NCBI GenBank assembly: GCA_002863125.1
Contig: PKEB01000023.1
Coordinates: 1-64,000 of the forward strand
Direction of reading: 5' to 3'
DNA from: Flavobacteriales bacterium
Lineage (GTDB): Bacteria > Bacteroidota > Bacteroidia > Flavobacteriales_D > Sanyastnellaceae
DNA: 64,000 nucleotides
Part shown: positions 28,616-37,432 of the stretch, one piece after another
Layout of the letters: the number at the start of each line of letters is the position of its first letter
Position numbering within the stretch: the stretch's first letter is position 1
Made by a program: the position numbers and the translations under genes
The notes under the pieces: generated by a model
What the model was told of the DNA's origin: nothing
Database searches by the model: none
The model's input: only the letters and a program-made list of their open reading frames with translations

Positions 28616-29161
28616 ATGGTTTCACAAGTCCTCATGGATGAAGCGCTTTTCGAGCGTGTTGTTGACCGGTTGGCACACCAGCTGCTCGAACACCATGATT
28701 TCAATCACTCTGACCTTATTGGCCTCCAACCTCGTGGATACTGGTTTGCCCAAGTATTGCAACGCCGTTTGCACGAACTCCTTCCAGAAGTCGACATCAA
28801 CTGCGGAGGGTTGGATGTGACATTCCATCGGGATGATTTTCGCCGGAGGGAAAAACCACTGAGTCCCTCTTCGACTCACATGGACTTCTTGGTCGAAAAC
28901 CGGCACGTGATTTTGGTTGATGACGTTCTTTTTACGGGAAGGACCATCCGCGCAGGAATGGATGCGCTGCTCGCTCACGGACGACCCAAATCCGTGCAAT
29001 TACTCGTCCTTGTAGACCGCCGTTTTCAGCGAGAACTCCCCATTGAGCCGCAATACGTCGGCAAAACCATCGACAGCATTGATTGCGAATACGTGCAAGT
29101 GACGCAAGAGGAGGGGTCTGATCAATGCCGAGTTATGCTTCTAAATGAAAAGCCGGAATGA
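28616..29161 (+). CDS. pyrR: PyrR pyrimidine regulator / uracil phosphoribosyltransferase family protein
   Basis: 181-residue phosphoribosyltransferase-fold protein. The PRPP-binding motif is intact as VILVDDVLFTGRTIRAGMDA (~100-118), followed by VQLLVLVDRRFQRELPI, which is the PyrR signature. In Bacillus PyrR binds pyr mRNA and also has weak UPRTase activity; in this phylum the regulatory role is inferred from family and context. The frame is open from 28577, but the ATG at 28616 follows the promoter box. Its stop overlaps the pyrB start (ATGA), so translation of the two is coupled. Confidence 0.9.
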   Translation: MVSQVLMDEALFERVVDRLAHQLLEHHDFNHSDLIGLQPRGYWFAQVLQRRLHELLPEVDINCGGLDVTFHRDDFRRREKPLSPSSTHMDFLVENRHVILVDDVLFTGRTIRAGMDALLAHGRPKSVQLLVLVDRRFQRELPIEPQYVGKTIDSIDCEYVQVTQEEGSDQCRVMLLNEKPE

Positions 29162-30090
29162 ATCAACTTAGCGTTCGTCACCTCACCGGCATCCGCGGCC
29201 TAACGCTCAACGACATCGAGCTCATCTTCCAAGCAGCGAAGGAGTTTAAAGAGGTCATCAACCGACCCATTAAAAAGGTGCCTTCCCTGCGGGACCTGAC
29301 GATCGCGAATTTGTTCTTTGAAAACTCGACGCGAACCCGACTTTCCTTTGAACTGGCCGAAAAGCGGCTGAGTGCAGACGTGGTCAACTTTTCTTCTGCA
29401 AGCAGTTCCGTCAAAAAAGGGGAAACCCTTGTGGACACCGTGAACAACATCCTCGCGATGAAGGTGGACCTCGTGGTCATGCGCCATCCCCATCCTGGGG
29501 CCCCACAATTCCTGGCCAACAAGGTCGACACCATCGTAGTCAATGCGGGTGACGGCACCCACGAACATCCCACCCAAGCCTTGTTGGATGCGTTTAGCAT
29601 GACGGAGCGGCTCGGAGATGTGCGCGGTAAGAACATCGCCATCGTTGGTGACATTCGGCACTCACGCGTTGCCATTAGCAACATTTTGTGCCTCCAATTG
29701 CTCGGCGCAAATGTGCGTGTCTGCGGTCCAAAAACACTGATTCCAAAACACATGGCATCCATGGGGGTAGAGGTCAGCCATGATTTGGATGAAACCTTGG
29801 CCTGGTGCGATGTGGCAAACATGCTGCGCATTCAACTCGAGCGCCAAGATGAACATGCAGTACCGTACTTCCCGACGTTACGAGAATACGCTGTAGGATT
29901 TGGACTCGACAAGGCACGACTTGATCGACTGGACAAAGAAATTACCATCATGCATCCGGGGCCCATCAACCGCGGTGTTGAAATTACCAGTGCGGTCGCG
30001 GACAGCGATCATGCCATCATCCTCGATCAAGTCGAAAACGGGGTGGCCGTACGAATGGCTGTTCTTTATTTGTTGGCATCGAACAAGTAA
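29158..30090 (+). CDS. pyrB: Aspartate carbamoyltransferase catalytic subunit
   Basis: 310-residue enzyme that joins carbamoyl phosphate and aspartate, the committed step of pyrimidine synthesis. Carbamoyl-phosphate site FFENSTRTRLSFELAEKRL (~55-73), SSVKKGETL, VVMRHPHPG, HPTQALLDAFSM (~137) and C-terminal MHPGPINRGVEI (~265) are all present. No pyrI regulatory gene is adjacent, so it is probably the unregulated trimer type. Second gene of the pyrR-pyrB unit. Confidence 0.96.
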   Translation: MNQLSVRHLTGIRGLTLNDIELIFQAAKEFKEVINRPIKKVPSLRDLTIANLFFENSTRTRLSFELAEKRLSADVVNFSSASSSVKKGETLVDTVNNILAMKVDLVVMRHPHPGAPQFLANKVDTIVVNAGDGTHEHPTQALLDAFSMTERLGDVRGKNIAIVGDIRHSRVAISNILCLQLLGANVRVCGPKTLIPKHMASMGVEVSHDLDETLAWCDVANMLRIQLERQDEHAVPYFPTLREYAVGFGLDKARLDRLDKEITIMHPGPINRGVEITSAVADSDHAIILDQVENGVAVRMAVLYLLASNK

Positions 30091-30127
30091 CTGCGATTCT
30101 TCTATATTTACAGCATACATCTGATTC

Positions 30128-30508
30128 ATGAAGTTCACAACTGAAATCCGCGATCAAATCGCAATCATCACTTCCCACGTGGAAAAGTTGGATGCATTGC
30201 ATGCACCCGAACTCAAAGGCGAGCTCGTGCGTGTTTCCAAGGAAGGAACGAAGTACATGGTCCTCGACTTGACCGAATCTCGCTACTGTGATAGTTCCGG
30301 ACTGAGCGCGGTTCTGATTGGCAACCGCCAGTGCCGAGATGCCGAAGGGCATTTTGTGTTGACCGGCCTCCAGCCTTCGGTAGAGAAATTGGTTCAAATC
30401 AGTCAGCTCGACAAGGTTTTGACCATTGTCCCCACCGCATCAGAGGGATTTGATCTGCTGGTCATGGAAATCACCGAATCAGAACTGAACGCTTCCGATA
30501 ACGACTAA
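30128..30508 (+). CDS. STAS domain protein (anti-sigma factor antagonist-like)
   Basis: 126-residue single-domain STAS protein. The phosphorylation loop is seen as YCDSSGLSAVLIGNR (~55-70), with the serine that SpoIIAA-type proteins have phosphorylated by an anti-sigma kinase. No kinase or sigma factor gene lies nearby, so its partner is unknown. A TATATTTA box (30103-30110), close to the -7 consensus, sits 17 bases before the ATG, so it may have its own promoter as well as read-through from pyrB 37 bases upstream. Confidence 0.85.
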   Translation: MKFTTEIRDQIAIITSHVEKLDALHAPELKGELVRVSKEGTKYMVLDLTESRYCDSSGLSAVLIGNRQCRDAEGHFVLTGLQPSVEKLVQISQLDKVLTIVPTASEGFDLLVMEITESELNASDND

Positions 30509-30519
30509 GACCTGTATCT

Positions 30520-31293
30520 ATGAAATATTTTACGCTTCTTGTTGCCTTGTTTACATTCCTTGCCGGACAGGCACAGTGTGAGCCCGATTTTGATTTTGGT
30601 GAAGTAGAATGGGGAGCATCTCCTGACGCCTCTGTTGGTGAGCAATTCGACACCGCGTTTGTCAATGTGCCCTACGCTGACGTGTTCCATGTGTTGGTTC
30701 CGACTGACGCGTCTGCCATTGACCCCATTTTCCAACTTCCATTGGACTCCGTAATCTTGATGGAAGTAGTCCTTACGGATACCGTTACGTTGGAGCAATA
30801 CACATTGGCTGACATCGGCCTAGATATCGTTTGCAACAACCTCGGTTCTTCTCCAGACCCCTGCACCTTAATTGCTGGCGCTCAGTACTGCGCCTCTTTA
30901 GAAGGGACACCAACCGCTGGTGGCGTATTCCAGATGAGCTTGGATGTGGCCGCTTGGGTGACGGTGTTTGGCGTAGGAGTTGCCCAGCCCTATTCATTTG
31001 CCGGATACATTTTGGATGTCATCGGCGAGCCCATCAACCAGGTTGGAGACTTGCAAGCCAACGATTGGTCTGTTTACCCCAATCCTGCTAATGATGTTTT
31101 GACCGTTCAAAAGGCCTCACCCGATGCATGGGTAGAAGTGTACAATGTGGCCGGTCAAACGATGCCTGTTAGCAGCAATCAAGCGACAAGCCATGTCCAG
31201 CTGGAAACAGCGTCTTGGACCAACGGGCTGTACTTCGTTGTGCACCACAACGCTGCTGGCACCAGTACACGACGCGTGGTCGTCCAGCACTGA
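30520..31293 (+). CDS. Secreted protein with T9SS type A sorting domain (257 aa)
   Basis: A signal peptide (MKYFTLLVALFTFLAGQAQC) leads a ~165-residue beta-rich domain with four cysteines and no recognised family. From residue ~183 the NDWSVYPNPANDVLTVQ motif and the following WVEVYNVAGQ and LYFVVH strands form a T9SS type A sorting domain, so it is exported and probably attached to or released from the cell surface. It sits 11 bases after the STAS gene and 27 bases before rnz. Confidence 0.82.
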   Translation: MKYFTLLVALFTFLAGQAQCEPDFDFGEVEWGASPDASVGEQFDTAFVNVPYADVFHVLVPTDASAIDPIFQLPLDSVILMEVVLTDTVTLEQYTLADIGLDIVCNNLGSSPDPCTLIAGAQYCASLEGTPTAGGVFQMSLDVAAWVTVFGVGVAQPYSFAGYILDVIGEPINQVGDLQANDWSVYPNPANDVLTVQKASPDAWVEVYNVAGQTMPVSSNQATSHVQLETASWTNGLYFVVHHNAAGTSTRRVVVQH

Positions 31294-31320
31294 GTCCATT
31301 CAGTTACGACGGGTTGACTC

Positions 31321-32268
31321 GTGCAGTTCGAGGTCACCATCCTTGGTTGTGGTGCAGCCACGCCGACGCTACAGCACGCACCTACTTCTCAGGTCATCAA
31401 TTGGCAAGGAAAGTGGGTTTTGTTGGACTGTGGTGAAGGCCTCCAGACCAACCTGAGGAAGTACAAAATTCCGCTGCAAAAAATTGAACTGATCTGCATT
31501 TCGCATCTCCACGGCGATCATGTGCTGGGTTTGATTGGCTTGTTAGGAAGCATGAATTTGTTTGGACGCGAGCGTCCACTGAAGATTGCAGGTCCATCGG
31601 CCATTGTGGAATTTGTGACGCGTTCATTGGAACTCACCCACACCCACATCCGTTTTCCAATTGAATTCATTGACTGCAATGGGCTGGAGGATGAACCTGT
31701 GATTACGTGGGGGGAGAACACAGTGCGTGCATTTCCAGTAAGGCACCGAATTCCCGCATACGGCTTTAACTTTATTCACCGTCCAAGCATCCATCGCTTG
31801 CGGAAAGACAGCATCGATGCACAGGGGCTTCAACGAAGTGAGATTTTGAAATTGAAGGCCGGCGAGGACGTCACACGCAATAACGGTGAAGTCCTTCGCG
31901 TGCAGGATCACTGTGAACCGCTCCAACCGTCTATTCGGTACGTCTACAGTGGAGACACACGACCGTGTGATGCAGTTCGAACCGCAGCGATGCATGCCGA
32001 TGTGCTTTATCACGAATCCACCTTCCTGCACGACCTATCGGCAACAGCCAAATCCACGGGGCACAGCACGGCACAACAAGCCGCAATCTTGGCAAACGAG
32101 GTCGGTGTCCACCTCCTCGTCTTGGGACATTTATCCTCACGATACCGCGACGAAAGCCGCGTACTGGACGAAGCGCTTCGCCATCACCCGAACGCATGCT
32201 TGGCGAACGAAGGAATGCGCATTCGTATGGTTCCCGGAGAAAAGCCATCTGTCCATTATTTGGAATGA
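31321..32268 (+). CDS. rnz: Ribonuclease Z
   Basis: 315-residue metallo-beta-lactamase-fold nuclease that removes 3' trailers from tRNA precursors. The zinc site HLHGDH in ISHLHGDHVLGLIGLLGS (~62-75) and later ligands (VRHRIPAYGF, YSGDTRPCD, YHESTFLHD, HSTAQQAAILAN, LGHLSSRY) are in family order. It starts with GTG at 31321; the next residues (QFEVTILGCGAATPT) match the usual N-terminus. tRNA-Ser in this window lacks an encoded CCA, consistent with a need for RNase Z. Confidence 0.94.
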   Translation: MQFEVTILGCGAATPTLQHAPTSQVINWQGKWVLLDCGEGLQTNLRKYKIPLQKIELICISHLHGDHVLGLIGLLGSMNLFGRERPLKIAGPSAIVEFVTRSLELTHTHIRFPIEFIDCNGLEDEPVITWGENTVRAFPVRHRIPAYGFNFIHRPSIHRLRKDSIDAQGLQRSEILKLKAGEDVTRNNGEVLRVQDHCEPLQPSIRYVYSGDTRPCDAVRTAAMHADVLYHESTFLHDLSATAKSTGHSTAQQAAILANEVGVHLLVLGHLSSRYRDESRVLDEALRHHPNACLANEGMRIRMVPGEKPSVHYLE

Positions 32269-32287
32269 TTCCAAATAGATACCTTTG
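32259..32287 (+). promoter_or_regulatory. Promoter of the orphan response regulator, overlapping the end of rnz
   Basis: TTTG (32259-32262) and TACCTTTG (32280-32287) are spaced by 17 bases, fitting the Bacteroidota -33/-7 layout. Five bases later comes the ATG at 32293, so the transcript should be leaderless. The -33 part lies within the last codons of rnz. Confidence 0.6.
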
Positions 32288-32292
32288 CACCC

Positions 32293-32967
32293 ATGCAGGG
32301 CACCATTGTCATCGCTGATAGCAGTCCGGTCTTCCGCCATGGGCTGGAACAAATTCTGCTGAAACGTGGAAACGACACGACCGTTGTACACGCAGAAAGT
32401 GGAGAAGAACTGCAGGCAGTGCTCATTCCGAATGCACCCGAATTGGTCATCATTGATTGCATGGCACCCAAATTCAGCGTGGACGACGTGCTCGCTTGTC
32501 AGCGTGTGCACCCCGGACTGAAAATGCTTGCCATCACTGCAGCGCACAGTGGACAAAGCATCGTGCATGCACTCAGAGCCGGAATCACGAGCTACGTGAA
32601 GAAAGACTGCAGCATGGAGGAAGTGTTGGAGGCGATCGACGAAACAAGCGCTGGCGGTACGTTTTTTTGCGGTCAGATTCTCGCTGCAATCGAGGCGGAC
32701 AGCATACCCGTTGACGATTTGGAGTCCGCAGACGCATCGTGTGACCCCATTGTACTTTCCAACCGCGAAATTGAAGTGCTCACCCTGATTTCAGAGGGAT
32801 TGACCAACGTTCAAATCGCGGACAAGCTCTTCTTGTCCAGCCACACGGTGAACACCCACCGGAAAAACATCATGCAAAAGTTGCGGGTGAACAATACCGC
32901 CGCCATGGTGATGTACGCCGTCAAGTCGGGGTTTGTTAGCCCCAACCGATTCCTGTTTCATCAATAG
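32293..32967 (+). CDS. LuxR/NarL-family response regulator, orphan
   Basis: 224-residue two-domain regulator. The receiver (1-~125) has the likely phospho-acceptor Asp55 in LVIIDCMAPK, a Thr in LAITAAHS and Lys in YVKKD. The acidic pair normally found near residues 9-10 is Asp-Ser (IADSSPVF) rather than Asp-Asp, so metal binding may be weak. The C-terminal LuxR helix-turn-helix is standard (LSNREIEVLTLISEG, NVQIADKLFLSSHTVNTH, ~155-195). No histidine kinase gene is adjacent. Confidence 0.9.
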   Translation: MQGTIVIADSSPVFRHGLEQILLKRGNDTTVVHAESGEELQAVLIPNAPELVIIDCMAPKFSVDDVLACQRVHPGLKMLAITAAHSGQSIVHALRAGITSYVKKDCSMEEVLEAIDETSAGGTFFCGQILAAIEADSIPVDDLESADASCDPIVLSNREIEVLTLISEGLTNVQIADKLFLSSHTVNTHRKNIMQKLRVNNTAAMVMYAVKSGFVSPNRFLFHQ

Positions 32968-33060
32968 TTAAAACTGGCCAAATGGCCCGTCCGATTTGGA
33001 CAATGGTGCCGAAAAACCGACTTTTGCACCGTGCTAAATGATAGACGGCAGACTTTGATG

Positions 33061-34125
33061 ATGATCGACACGACCCCTTCCTTTGACATCCACCAGACCG
33101 AGACCTCTCGGCTCTCGCAAGTTGACTTTGACAACCTGGATTTTGGACGTGTATTCTCCGACCACATGTTTGTGATGGAGTACGAAGATGGGAAGTGGCA
33201 GCGGGGTAAAATTGAACCCTACGGTCCGTTTACCATGAGTCCAGCGACGATGGTGTTCCACTACGGACAAGCCATCTTTGAGGGAATGAAAGCGTACCGC
33301 TCTGCCAACGGAGACGTGACGTTGTTTCGCCCTGGCAAGAACATCGCCCGATTCAATCATTCCGCCACACGCATGTGCATGCCAACCGTCCCTGAAGACA
33401 TTTTCATGGAGGCCATTGCGGCACTCGTGGCGTTGGACAAAGATTGGGTCCCAAGCGGAGAGGATGCATCCTTGTACATTCGCCCCTTCATGATTGCCAC
33501 CGACTCGTATGTCGGAGTCAAAGCCAGTGACAAGTACGCTTTTAGCATCTTCACTTGCCCCGTCGGCGCATACTACAAAGGTTCTGTCCGTGTCAAGGTC
33601 GAGCGCACATATACCCGTGCAGCTGCTGGAGGAACTGGGTACGCCAAAGCCGCAGGCAACTACGCGGGTTCACTGTATCCATCGCAGCTCGCCCGCGAAG
33701 AAGGGTACGACCAACTCATTTGGACCGACGCGAAGGAGCACAAGTACATCGAAGAAAGCGGAACCATGAATGCCATGTTTGTATTCAACGGGACGCTGGT
33801 TTCCCCTAAGACAAGCGAAACCATCTTGGATGGTGTAACCCGTGACTCGGTGCTGCAGTTGGCAAAGGACTTGGGTATTCCCGTGGAGGTACGCCGCATC
33901 ACGGTGGAAGAATTGCGACATGGGTTGTCGAATGGCAGCGTCACGGAAGCATTCGGCGTGGGAACAGCCGCCACGATCAAGCCTATTGAGGAAATTGGCA
34001 TCGACGGCATTAATTATCCGTTAGTTGGGAACAGTCCTTCCGTGTCCTCTCGGTTGCTCAACGAACTCGATGGGATTCGCCGCGGACGCCTTGAGGACCG
34101 ACATCACTGGAACATTCCCGTTTGA
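33061..34125 (+). CDS. ilvE: Branched-chain amino acid aminotransferase
   Basis: 354-residue fold-type IV PLP enzyme for the last step of leucine, isoleucine and valine synthesis and the first of their breakdown. HYGQAIFEGMKAYR (~63-76), YIRPFMIATDSYVGV, and the PLP-lysine region GYAKAAGNYAGSLYPS (~190) followed by DQLIWTDAKEHKYIEESGTMN are all typical. I place the start at the ATG 33061 (MIDTTPSFDIHQTETSR), which fits the family; an in-frame GTG at 33031 lies 4 bases after a GACTTTTG promoter-like box and would add ten residues, so it is a real alternative. The next gene overlaps its stop by TTGA. Confidence 0.92.
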   Translation: MIDTTPSFDIHQTETSRLSQVDFDNLDFGRVFSDHMFVMEYEDGKWQRGKIEPYGPFTMSPATMVFHYGQAIFEGMKAYRSANGDVTLFRPGKNIARFNHSATRMCMPTVPEDIFMEAIAALVALDKDWVPSGEDASLYIRPFMIATDSYVGVKASDKYAFSIFTCPVGAYYKGSVRVKVERTYTRAAAGGTGYAKAAGNYAGSLYPSQLAREEGYDQLIWTDAKEHKYIEESGTMNAMFVFNGTLVSPKTSETILDGVTRDSVLQLAKDLGIPVEVRRITVEELRHGLSNGSVTEAFGVGTAATIKPIEEIGIDGINYPLVGNSPSVSSRLLNELDGIRRGRLEDRHHWNIPV

Positions 34126-35639
34126 ACACGATTGGATTCAACCTTATTCCACCGACGCTAACAGCTGACACGCTGCACTGGCGCTTCGTCTTTGTTCTTG
34201 TTTTCTTTGGCCTCAGTTTCGACGGCATGGCTCAGAACCGCTACCTCACCACAGGGACTGGTGGCACGCCCATGGCGCTTTCAGGCGATTACCGCTCCCT
34301 CGGTTGGAATCCTGGACACCTCACGTTTTCGCCGTTGCTTGAGCCCAACTGGAAATCAGCAGCGGGTGGTGTTGAAGTCGGCGCACGCGTCAGTTCATCT
34401 GTTTTGGAAAGAGAGGACGTATGGGACGGAATATGGAGCCGAACCGATGGGGAAACGGATGCATGGGATACCAATGAATGGAGTGACTACGTAGATCTGC
34501 TGTCCAATGAGCACTTCGCTGTCAATGCCGATGTTGTTTCCGCAGCATGGGCGAAAAAATGGAACACCTGGGGCGTGGCATATTCGAACACCCAACACCT
34601 CCAGGCGGAAGCGTTTTTCAGTGATGAAACCTTGGGGCTACTCGTGCAGGGTGCTGCGCCGCAATGGACGTCGTGGTTTGACGCCTTTGTAACAGCCAGC
34701 GGTGATACAGTGCCCAATACCGAGGACTTCTCCGCGGAGGGCCTTTTGGGATTTATCGGGGGAGTCAACTTCGATGGGGACGCTGTCTTGTCCCAAATCT
34801 TGGCCCATACGCGGCTTGGTTTCTCCTGGCATCGAAGCCATTGCGTTGGTTTGTCAAAAGCGTGGCAACTCGGAACGGTCAGGCTTCATACAGGTGCATC
34901 GGGGAGGCTGCTGCTGGGCAACGGGTACTTTTCCATTCAAAATACCGCGGATGGACTGGACGCATTTGGCGCCTTTTCATATGGATTCAATGTGGCAAGC
35001 ATTGCTGCACTTTCCGGCGGAACCCCCACTGAATTTGAACAGTTGAGAATGTGGGGGCCTGTGGGGCAAGGATGGGCCATGGACTTCGGCGCAGTGGTTG
35101 AATGGGAAAACAAGGCTTGGGCATCGGCTTCGCTCACCGATATCGGAACGATGGAGTGGCGGGGGGAACGGTATAGCTTGAACACCTTGTTTTCAGAATG
35201 GGCCACGCCGGTGACAGACCCCACCAACATTTTGGACGTGGTCATCGGTGCCATGGATCCCAACACCTGGTTTGAAACAGCCGAATACGAAACGCGATCA
35301 GTTCCGCATGGCATTGCATTCCAATTGGGTGGCGGATTGAAGTTGGGGAGCTTGCTGATGCTGGCTGCCGAGGCTTCGTTCGACAATCCCGAACTGATGG
35401 GAAATCCGGGCACACGATTTGGCGCTACAGCCGTAGTGACGCCTTTCCGGTTCTTGCGGGCGGACATTGGCATCAGCAAATGGGGAGACGAAACATCACG
35501 GGTCCCTGCCGGGTTAATGATTAAAACCGGAAAAAAAGGATTTGAATGCGGCATACAGGCATCCGACGTCCAAGCACTTTGGAAACCCTCACAACCCGAG
35601 GTTGGCTTTCGCATGGTCGCCATGCGTTGGGTGTGGTGA
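34122..35639 (+). CDS. DUF5723-like outer membrane beta-barrel protein
   Basis: 505-residue exported protein. From the TTG at 34122 (which overlaps the ilvE stop as TTGA) there is a signal peptide WRFVFVLVFFGLSFDGMAQN; no ATG lies upstream of the signal, so the TTG is the only sensible start. The mature protein begins with LGWNPGHLTFSP, typical of the DUF5723/PorV-like family, and is made of alternating amphipathic strands with many Trp, Gly and Tyr, ending MRWVW with a terminal aromatic as in outer membrane barrels. The function is unknown. The msrA gene overlaps its stop. Confidence 0.78.
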   Translation: MNTIGFNLIPPTLTADTLHWRFVFVLVFFGLSFDGMAQNRYLTTGTGGTPMALSGDYRSLGWNPGHLTFSPLLEPNWKSAAGGVEVGARVSSSVLEREDVWDGIWSRTDGETDAWDTNEWSDYVDLLSNEHFAVNADVVSAAWAKKWNTWGVAYSNTQHLQAEAFFSDETLGLLVQGAAPQWTSWFDAFVTASGDTVPNTEDFSAEGLLGFIGGVNFDGDAVLSQILAHTRLGFSWHRSHCVGLSKAWQLGTVRLHTGASGRLLLGNGYFSIQNTADGLDAFGAFSYGFNVASIAALSGGTPTEFEQLRMWGPVGQGWAMDFGAVVEWENKAWASASLTDIGTMEWRGERYSLNTLFSEWATPVTDPTNILDVVIGAMDPNTWFETAEYETRSVPHGIAFQLGGGLKLGSLLMLAAEASFDNPELMGNPGTRFGATAVVTPFRFLRADIGISKWGDETSRVPAGLMIKTGKKGFECGIQASDVQALWKPSQPEVGFRMVAMRWVW

Positions 35640-36241
35640 CGTGGCTTTTGCTATTCGTTGGTCAACCGCTGTTCGTCCAATCGCAAACTGAAGCCATGGA
35701 AAACAAGGAATCGTTGTCATCAATTGCCCTCGGAGCAGGTTGCTTCTGGTGCGTGGAAGCTGTTTTTGAACAATTGGAAGGCGTCCAATCAGCGGTGTCG
35801 GGATACATGGGTGGTCACATCAAAAACCCGGGTTACCGCGAGGTGTGCACAGGACGAACGGGACACGCAGAAGTGGTGCTGGTCACTTTCGATGAGGCCC
35901 AAATCGCGTTAGGAGACATTCTGGAGGTATTCTTCGCAACGCACGACCCGACGACGTTAAACCGCCAGGGGGCCGATGTTGGAACCCAGTACCGTTCGGC
36001 AATTTTTTATGCTTCCGAAGAGCAGAAGGCGATGGCAGACGCCGCCCTTCAAAAGGCACAGCTTGGCTTTGACGTTGGCATAGTCACCGAGATCACTCCG
36101 GCAACCGTATTTTACGAAGCCGAAGACTACCACCAAGCATACTACGAACTCAACGGTGAAGCGCCGTACTGCAGGGCTGTCATCGCCCCGAAAATGCAGA
36201 AATTCAGAAAGCAGTTCGAGCCGCTGCTCAAGGTGCATTAA
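35636..36241 (+). CDS. msrA: Peptide methionine-S-sulfoxide reductase, probably exported
   Basis: 201-residue reductase that repairs oxidised methionine (S-epimer). Catalytic Cys lies in LGAGCFWCVEAVFEQLEG, followed by YMGGHIKNPGYREVCTGRTGHAEVV and, near the end, the YHQAYYELNGEAPYC region with a resolving-type Cys. The frame is open far into the DUF5723 gene; an ATG at 35696 would give a cytoplasmic enzyme, but a GTG at 35636 forms a GTGA overlap with the preceding stop and adds TWLLLFVGQPLFVQSQTEA, a signal-like sequence. I therefore favour an exported form. Its stop abuts the minus-strand lipoprotein gene. Confidence 0.85.
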   Translation: MTWLLLFVGQPLFVQSQTEAMENKESLSSIALGAGCFWCVEAVFEQLEGVQSAVSGYMGGHIKNPGYREVCTGRTGHAEVVLVTFDEAQIALGDILEVFFATHDPTTLNRQGADVGTQYRSAIFYASEEQKAMADAALQKAQLGFDVGIVTEITPATVFYEAEDYHQAYYELNGEAPYCRAVIAPKMQKFRKQFEPLLKVH

Positions 36242-36796
36242 TCAATCGGATTCCGCCTCATTGATCAACTGATCGAGCAGGGCCTCAATCTCCTGCAACT
36301 CCGCTTCGGAAATCTGCTTGTCCAGCTTTGCTTGCTTTTTCAAGAAGCGGTACATGGCGCTTTTCTTGATTTCCATGGCAACATAGCATGTGTAGCTGCC
36401 GTCTTCAGCCATGTATTTCTCCGAGCCAATGATGCGGATGTCAGCGAGTTTCGTATTGGTGATTTCCCGAGCGAGGGTCTCAAATCGGTTCATCGCGTCG
36501 TCGACGTGGTCGCCCGTGGTCACCCGCTGGTAATCGTCGGTCACTACCTCGAAATACGTCTGCACTTGTTGGGCCAATTGTTGGCGCGCCCGCAGCTCCG
36601 CTTGGCTTTGGGCCACATTGTCCATCTTGCTCGATCCATTGCCTGTACTGCGGAAGTAGCGGTTGTTTGATTCGTATTTCGATCCCGAGAAGGGCTCTTT
36701 GACGGACTTGCCCAAAGGATTGGAACAGCCGGTGATGACCAAAACCATCAGAGAAAGCACGACGGGAAAGAAACGGGAAGGGGTAAATGTGCGCAT
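36242..36796 (-). CDS. LPP20-like lipoprotein
   Basis: 184-residue lipoprotein; the ATG at 36796 yields a signal RFFPVVLSLMVLVITGC with lipid Cys near residue 24. The mature domain includes AQSQAELRARQQLAQQVQTYF and the later strand YTCYVAMEIKK, a pattern like the LPP20/FlgT-N fold, and a C-terminal helix rich in Glu, Gln and Leu. The role is unknown; relatives are envelope proteins. Convergent with msrA with no gap, and divergent from the DUF6913 gene. Confidence 0.72.
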   Translation of the reverse strand: MRTFTPSRFFPVVLSLMVLVITGCSNPLGKSVKEPFSGSKYESNNRYFRSTGNGSSKMDNVAQSQAELRARQQLAQQVQTYFEVVTDDYQRVTTGDHVDDAMNRFETLAREITNTKLADIRIIGSEKYMAEDGSYTCYVAMEIKKSAMYRFLKKQAKLDKQISEAELQEIEALLDQLINEAESD

Positions 36797-36895
36797 GGCA
36801 AATCGTTTTAGATAGTTCAGACTATGCGAATGTCGTGCCAAACTTCGCATTAAATTTGTCCAGAGCCTGTTGCAGTGAAAATTTTACCAACATCT

Positions 36896-37432
36896 ATGCA
36901 GAAGCGGATTGCCCAGCGCATGCTTCGCTCTGCTTCTTCTCAAGAGCGGCCGAAGAAGGGGGTCAACCTGCGTGGGGCGAACCAAATCATCTTGGTCTAC
37001 ACCGAGACGGATGAACGAAAATTCAAGTTGGTCAAAGACATTGCCGTCTACCTCAAAAAGGAATACGACATCAAGCGAGTGATGCGCTTTGCCTACATCA
37101 CAGGAGATGAAAAGTCGATCCCAGCGTGGCACATGCGCAAGCTCGAATCTGATTTTTTCTGTGCATCCGACTTGAATTGGTACGACAAGCCCGTCAAACA
37201 TGTGGCTGCGCACATCAGTGAACCGTACGATGTACTTATCCAATTGGACCCGGATGAATCCATTGCCTTGGACTTTTTTGTAGCGGAGTCAAAAGCCAAA
37301 ATGAAGGTGGCCAATTTCTCAACCAACCGGCCACAGGACTTTGACATTCTCATTCCGCCACAAGCCAATGACACGTGGAAGCAACGGAATCACAGAATCA
37401 TTGAATTCATTGGAGACTCACCATTGACATGA
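36896..37432 (+). CDS. DUF6913-like protein
   Basis: 178-residue soluble protein with no signal. It has an alpha/beta pattern: a basic N-terminal helix, INQ-like strand NQIILVYTETDE, DIKRVMRFAYIT, DLNWYDKP, and YDVLIQLDPDESIALDFFVAESKAKMKV, ending FIEFIGDSP-like. This resembles the Bacteroidota family DUF6913, whose members often neighbour dapA, as here. I choose the ATG 36896; an in-frame GTG at 36875 is also possible. A TAAATTTG box (36851-36858) lies upstream. Its stop overlaps the dapA-like start (ATGA), so the two proteins are probably made together. Confidence 0.72.
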   Translation: MQKRIAQRMLRSASSQERPKKGVNLRGANQIILVYTETDERKFKLVKDIAVYLKKEYDIKRVMRFAYITGDEKSIPAWHMRKLESDFFCASDLNWYDKPVKHVAAHISEPYDVLIQLDPDESIALDFFVAESKAKMKVANFSTNRPQDFDILIPPQANDTWKQRNHRIIEFIGDSPLT

